DNA from: Selaginella tamariscina
Lineage: Eukaryota > Streptophyta > Lycopodiopsida > Selaginellales > Selaginellaceae
DNA length: 64,000 nt
Direction: 5' to 3'
Assembly (NCBI GenBank): GCA_003024785.1
Contig: PUQB01000156.1
Location: forward strand, 1 to 64,000
Shown here: positions 59,377 through 64,000 of the stretch, piece by piece
How the letters are laid out: every line of letters begins with the position of its first letter
Numbering within the stretch: position 1 is the first letter of the stretch
Position numbers and translations under genes: made by a program
The notes under the pieces: generated by a model
Database searches by the model: none
What the model saw: the letters and a program-made list of their open reading frames with translations, nothing else
Told to the model about the DNA's origin: nothing

Positions 59377-60038
59377 CACCTCTCCCACTTGCATCTTCAC
59401 GTTCTCTCATTCCACTTCATGTTGAGGATGGTCATGCTCTAATGGAGGTTGATGATGATGTTGCTCATGTACCATCACAAGGTTGGGCCTGTGGACGAGG
59501 ACATGGACATGCAGTTCATTGTTGGGTGTGTGATGAGGTTGGACACACGTATCGGCGTTGTCAACGGTTTCTCGATTGGCGTCCCCCATTTTCGGGGTGG
59601 AGGCCTTGGCGTCAACAACGTCTAGTTGGTGCACTGCAGTGGACGATCTTGATGTGGTGGATCTTCTGGGAAAGGACAAATCACATGAGTAGAGGAGGGT
59701 CATTGTGCGAATAAATTAGTGACACCTCCGTCTTTCTTTCAGAAGTATCATCAAGGAGTTCACTCAACACCAGTTCATCCGATCTTCACTTTTCAAGCTC
59801 GATTTAATTACACACCATGTCCTGTTTTTCTTTCAGTGTTGGTGGATACAAGTTCAATTTTGTCCTTATTTCTTAGTCTGTTGCTACACGTTGCAACCTT
59901 CATTTGCGTCGTGCGGTAGAACTAATCTTCATTCTATACGGAAACATACATAATCATGCTTGTTCACGAGATGAAGTTGACATTGTTGTTCATGTGGATG
60001 ATCGTAAGTTTGAGCTTCAATCTTTGTGGGTGATGTTG
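59377..60038 (+). pseudogene. Element D gag zinc knuckle and protease start
   Basis: CWVCDEVGHTYRRCQ is a CCHC knuckle (59520-59570). VLVDTSSILSLFL is a protease motif with DTS in place of DTG, then DIVVHVDDRKFELQSLWVML up to the E insertion. Broken by stops. Confidence 0.65.
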
Positions 60039-61716
60039 TGTCATAGTTTTAACTATGACTCCTCTTTACTTTGGACGTTGACTGTTGTTACCTACTGTAC
60101 TATGTTGATAAGCTCTAGATGTAGTAGGAAACAGGCCCGCTTAGTGCACTTGGGTATCTGGTGATGGTTCGGCCGGGTGTCATTAGGTATTTGTAGGAAA
60201 CTCTAGGCGAAGCTAGAACTTACCTTCTAGAAAACTCTTACCTTAGTTTTCCGTGTCCCGATTGAATTAATGGCTAGTTCCGGTGAGTTCGGCATGTGGA
60301 TATGCTTAGAAATACCCCAGGTTTGATAGGTTAGGGTTTAGGGGTTGATGGATAATTCACCAAGTATGTTCCCTCTGGGAATGAGATTTCAATGCTAGCC
60401 CACTTATGTAAACAAGAAAAGGGAGGGGCCTCTGTCACATAAATAAGGTAGTATATAGGAGTGAGGGTTCCTGGGTTCACGACTAAGCTCGTTACTCTTC
60501 TCCCGGCGCAAGCTCTAGCTTGTGTCGTCAAGGCACAACCCTCTGTTGTGCGCCCTAACTTCCAGATGCTAGGGGTACGTCCCACCTTCGGGGTAGCTTA
60601 CCCTTAACGTTGGCGAATCTATGCCTGGGAGGTCTTGCCAGAATGCACGTTCCAAGAGGCAGAGGTTGAGGCTTGTCTCCAACCTCCTCCTTCACGTCAA
60701 GCTAGGTGTAGCACATGGCCAAGCAAGGCACATCTGTGTCCTTGTCCAACTGTGAGCGTGGGATCTTGTTTGACAGGTTCATGTTACTTGGTTCCTAAGG
60801 GTTCATTAAGGGGTTCTAGAGTTGGCATTTAGGAGTCACATTTGTGGTACTTGGTGCAACTCTTGAATCTAAGGGCTATGGCATGACAGCCCACATCGGG
60901 GAAAAGGCAGTGTCACATGGAGATGTGACACTAGGCTAAACGTCACATGGTACAACGCCTGAGGCACGCCCTTTGGGGTTATGTCATGGGCTGTCGCCAA
61001 GGGGTTGGATACTTTAGCAAACAGACATGCTTGTGCTTGCACTAGGGTGCTAAGCCTTGGGCATCCGCTCAAGGGAGGTTAGGTCTCATAACTAGGTGTG
61101 CTTTGGCACACTTGGCTAGGGGAGTGTTCTCCTTGGAATTCAAGGGTTGAACAACCTAAGCATGTTAGCAGGAGCCCTTTCGTGAGGCATTCGCAAGGTC
61201 ATGTGCTTAGGGTTATCCCAAACCTAGCCTTAGGGAGTTTGCTTAGCAGAACACTCGTGTCCGCCGCACACTCGTGACCTCACTAAGTACTAGCCCTAGG
61301 TCTAGGGTATAACTTGGCCACTCAAACCCTTAGGGGTTAGTCGATGGTTCAGGGTACCCCTTGTCGCCCTAAAGGGGTTGTACTCCTGGATGAGGGTGAT
61401 TCCTCAAGGGGTAAGTGACGATGCCTTAGCTCTGTCCAGGGGTATGTGTGGAACACATGTCTCTTTGATGGGGGTTAGGGCATGAGCCTGTCTAGGAAGA
61501 CCCTAAGTCAACTAGGGTTATCCCTCAAGGGTTTTGGGGGCAGACATTTTAGGGAGACTTATGCTAAACCCTAAGTCTCCTGTCCACTTGGGCATTAGAG
61601 TCTAACCCTAGGGTCGTTGGGATTGTTCTGGGAACTTAGCGTTGCTCACACAGGGTGATGACGCCAAATGGCCACTTGGCAGCCACGTGTTGGCCCTTTG
61701 GGTTAAAACTCTGACA
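60039..61716 (+). mobile_element. 1.68 kb insertion E (solo-LTR-like)
   Basis: Interrupts element D's protease. Begins TGTCATAGTTTTAAC and ends GTTAAAACTCTGACA, 15-base inverted ends with one mismatch and TG..CA termini. Flanked by TGTTG (60034-60038) and TGCTG (61717-61721), a 5-bp TSD with one change. No convincing coding. A conserved hairpin (CATAGTTTTAACTATG) sits at the left end. Best read as a large solo LTR; a DNA transposon is less likely. Removing it rejoins the D protease (SLWVML to LNQAFHFILGMDWL). Confidence 0.7.
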
Positions 61717-61721
61717 TGCTG

Positions 61722-63600
61722 AATCAAGCTTTTCACTTTATTCTTGGTATGGATTGGTTGACTTGCAATCATGCCAAGTGTGATTTTGAAAAGTTTCCCC
61801 CCTGTTTGACTTTTCCTCATTTTTCTTCCATTTTTCCTACTTTTATTCCACTTTGTCCATCTACTTCCACCTCTTCTTCCATCACTTTTGTTTCACCTTT
61901 ACTTCTCACCATCTTCCCTTTATGCTCTTCCTTTCCCTCTCTAGATCCATCAGATGATCGTTGTGTTGCACTCATTGATTAACTCAAGGAGTATGCTGAT
62001 CTTTTCAACTTCAACTTGTCATTTGAAGCCAAAATTGCAACACGCCACCCTATTCCAGCTAAGGATGCTAGGCCAATCAAGGTACATGTTTGGCGTCGTT
62101 GCCAAAGGAGCTCAAGTGAATATTAAGGAGATGTTAAAGAAGGGTGTTATCCAAAAATCTCGAAGTCCTTGGGCATGCGAACCTCATCTTGTGACGAAGC
62201 CGGATGGGAGCGTTTGATTATGCATCAAATATTGCCTATTAAATGATGTAACCATTTCAGATGTGTACCCACTTCCTCATACTACAGATCTTTTGAATTG
62301 ACTAGGGCAAAGCTGTTGGTTCACCAAGTTAAATCTCGCCTCTGGATATTACAAGTTCCAATGGCTGACATGGACATTCCCAAGACTGCTTTTTAGACAC
62401 CATTTGGCATGTACGAGTTCTTGATGATGCCTTTCAGTTTGAGCAATGGCTCTAACGACTTTCCAGCGTATGATGGACGAGGTTCTTTGTGATATGCCGA
62501 AGGTGACTACCGACTTTATCGATGATGTTTTAATCCACTTGATGGAATGTGGGAGGAGCATGTTGGTGATGTACGTAAGGTTTTGGATCAATTATGGGAA
62601 GTTAGTTTGAAGTTGAAGCCATCTAAGTGTGTGTTTGGATCCAAGGACACCACTTATCTTGGTTATCGCATTTCCCGTGAAGGTTTGCAAGTTGATCCTA
62701 ACAAACTTGTTGCAGTTTTGAAGTTCCCTATGCCAAAGTGTGTGAACGATGTGCAACGCTTTCTTGGCAAGGTACAATATCTAGGCTATTTTGTAGATCA
62801 TCTTTTAAATCATACTAAACCGTTGTGGGTGTTGCTAAAGTCGTCAATGTCTTCTTTTGTTTGATTTAAGAATTTCAAGCAGGCATTTGCAGATCTTAAA
62901 GAGTTGTTGATGACTCCTCCAGTTTTGGCATACCCTGATTACACTCGTCCTTTCATCTTGCACGTAGAAGCTTCTAACATCAGTCTCAGGGGTGTATTGA
63001 TGCAAGAGAGTACAAGTGTCCCTGGTAAATGACATCCCATTACGTACATCAGCCGTACGTTGCAGCCAGCAAAGGTGAACTACTCCATGATAGAAAAGGA
63101 GTGTTTAGCAGCAATTTGGGATTTTGAGAAGCTCCATGCCTACTTGCATGGTTTTTGGACGTTGTTGAAAGGTGATCCTGCAACAGTCACTTTATTGTTA
63201 AAGCGGAAGAATTTGATTGGTCGTACTTCTCGTTGGGCTTTGAAGCTTCAAATTGACGACTTCGAGGTTGTTCATCGCCTAGGGAGTTTGATGGCTGATG
63301 CTAATGCTCTTTCATGGGCTCCTCTTCCAACTTCTCTCTCTTCTTATGCCCATGAGGAGCCAGTTGTTCCAGTATCAGTGGACTTTTTGGATGAAGATTC
63401 TATACAATCAATAGTTGTTGTGCTTGACTTTCAATGTCTGCAAAATGCAGAGTTAGATTTGCTGTCTTTGGATGAGGTTCGGGAAGCTCAAAAGGTTGAG
63501 CCATGGATTTGAAGGCTTCGTGATGAGTTTGAGAATCCTGCATCACTTATTAATGACTTGCCTTTCATGCATTTATATTTGCAATATTGCTTCAGGACGA
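61722..63600 (+). pseudogene. Element D protease end, RT and RNase H
   Basis: AFHFILGMDWLTCNHAKCDF (protease end). RT has KSRSPWACEPHLVTKPDGSV, TDFIDDVLIH (F-x-DD active site) and KLKPSKCVFGSKDTTYLGYR (62547-62864). RNase H has RPFILHVEASNISLRGVLMQ, YSMIEKECLAAIWDFEKLHA and DFEVVHRLGSLMADANALS (63060-63512), ending near EVREAQKVEPWI. Several in-frame stops. The closest relative in the window is element F. Confidence 0.8.
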
Positions 63601-63628
63601 CCTTGTTTATTTTGTGGAGACTAATTCT

Positions 63629-64000
63629 GTCATAGTTTTTACTATGACTCGACCCTTTACTTTGAATGTTAACTATTGTTACCTACTGTACTATATTGAC
63701 AGACCCTAGATGTAGTGAGAAATAGCCCCGCTTAGTGCACTTAGGTGTTTAGGGGTAGTCCGGCTGGCTATCTTTAGATGTCGCGAGAAACTCTAAGCGA
63801 AGGTAGCACTTACTTTTAGAAAATCCACCCCCGATTTTGACGTCCTAATTAAGATGAGTTTGGCATGTTAAATAGGGTTAGGAACACCCCTAGGTTTGAC
63901 TAACCCTAGGGTTTCCCTAACCCATGCCCTAAAACCCCCACCCCCCTTGGGTAGGGTTTAGGGGTAGGAGTTAGTGTGCAAACTCATCTAATTATCTAAG
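63629..64000 (+). mobile_element. Second E-family insertion (E'), truncated by window end
   Basis: Starts TGTCATAGTTTTTACTATGAC and follows E for 370 bases (CTACTGTACTATATTGA, GCCCCGCTTAGTGCACTTA). Includes CCCTAA-rich sequence near 63900. Same orientation as E, inserted after D's RNase H. Confidence 0.75.

Larger units (their letters stand above)
34380..63628 (+). mobile_element. Outermost Ty3/gypsy element D, split by B and E insertions
   Basis: The internal start resembles that of element F (TGGTGGAG just after CTCTCACA). The gag start at 34526 reads MDAQQANPLSVEQLLMQ, with fragments to 35138. D resumes after B at 59377 with a CCHC knuckle, and after E at 61722 with protease, RT and RNase H to about 63600. 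Stops and frameshifts are frequent. The 3' part beyond RNase H is interrupted by E' at 63629. D and F look like the same broad lineage: LxLGxxWL protease end, KSRSPWA..PHLV.KPDG RT, no chromodomain visible. Confidence 0.75.

Overview
The window is eukaryotic nuclear DNA, most likely from a land plant. Evidence: intron-rich genes with GT..AG borders, a plant-type subtilase with signal peptide, I9 propeptide and PA insert, Tat/Athila-like Ty3/gypsy elements, interstitial CCCTAAA telomere-type repeats, and an AT-rich background full of (TA)n, (CA)n and (GA)n. I cannot name the species. One retrotransposon, element C, belongs to the Tf1/sushi-type chromoviruses, which are far better known from fungi and vertebrates.

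The left half (1 to about 33 kb) is genic. In order it holds the 3' end of an unknown gene, a 60-residue single-pass membrane protein (+), an RlmL-like THUMP/rRNA m2G methyltransferase (-), and a vasculin-like protein with duplicated exons (+). A 4 kb AT-rich gap follows, with a tRNA-Ala relic and a TGACGTG cluster. Then come a decayed Ty3/gypsy element F (13.7-18.4 kb), a subtilase (-), a tiny secreted cysteine peptide (+), a 97-residue soluble protein (-), glutathione synthetase GSH2 (-), a TsaD/Qri7-type t6A enzyme (-), and a fold-back/TIR element carrying a serpin fragment.

The right half (34.4-64.0 kb) is a nest of retrotransposons whose order of insertion can be read from target-site duplications (TSDs). 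The outermost is a Ty3/gypsy element D. D was split by B (35144-59371, minus strand, TSD GTCAT). B was split by A (38793-46330, minus strand, TSD ATTAG) and by C (46368-52555, plus strand, TSD GTTCA), and also carries a solo LTR of the C family. D is further split by one complete 1.68 kb E insertion and one that runs off the window. Removing the insertions brings the broken B integrase and D pol frames back together. A lacks RT, RNase H and integrase, so it must be mobilised in trans. A and B share an extra 3' ORF of unknown function.

Two housekeeping genes, GSH2 and the TsaD homologue, contain small frame breaks inside conserved exons. Element C has near-identical LTRs but many frame breaks. 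This suggests residual assembly indels, so pseudogene calls based only on frame should be treated with care.
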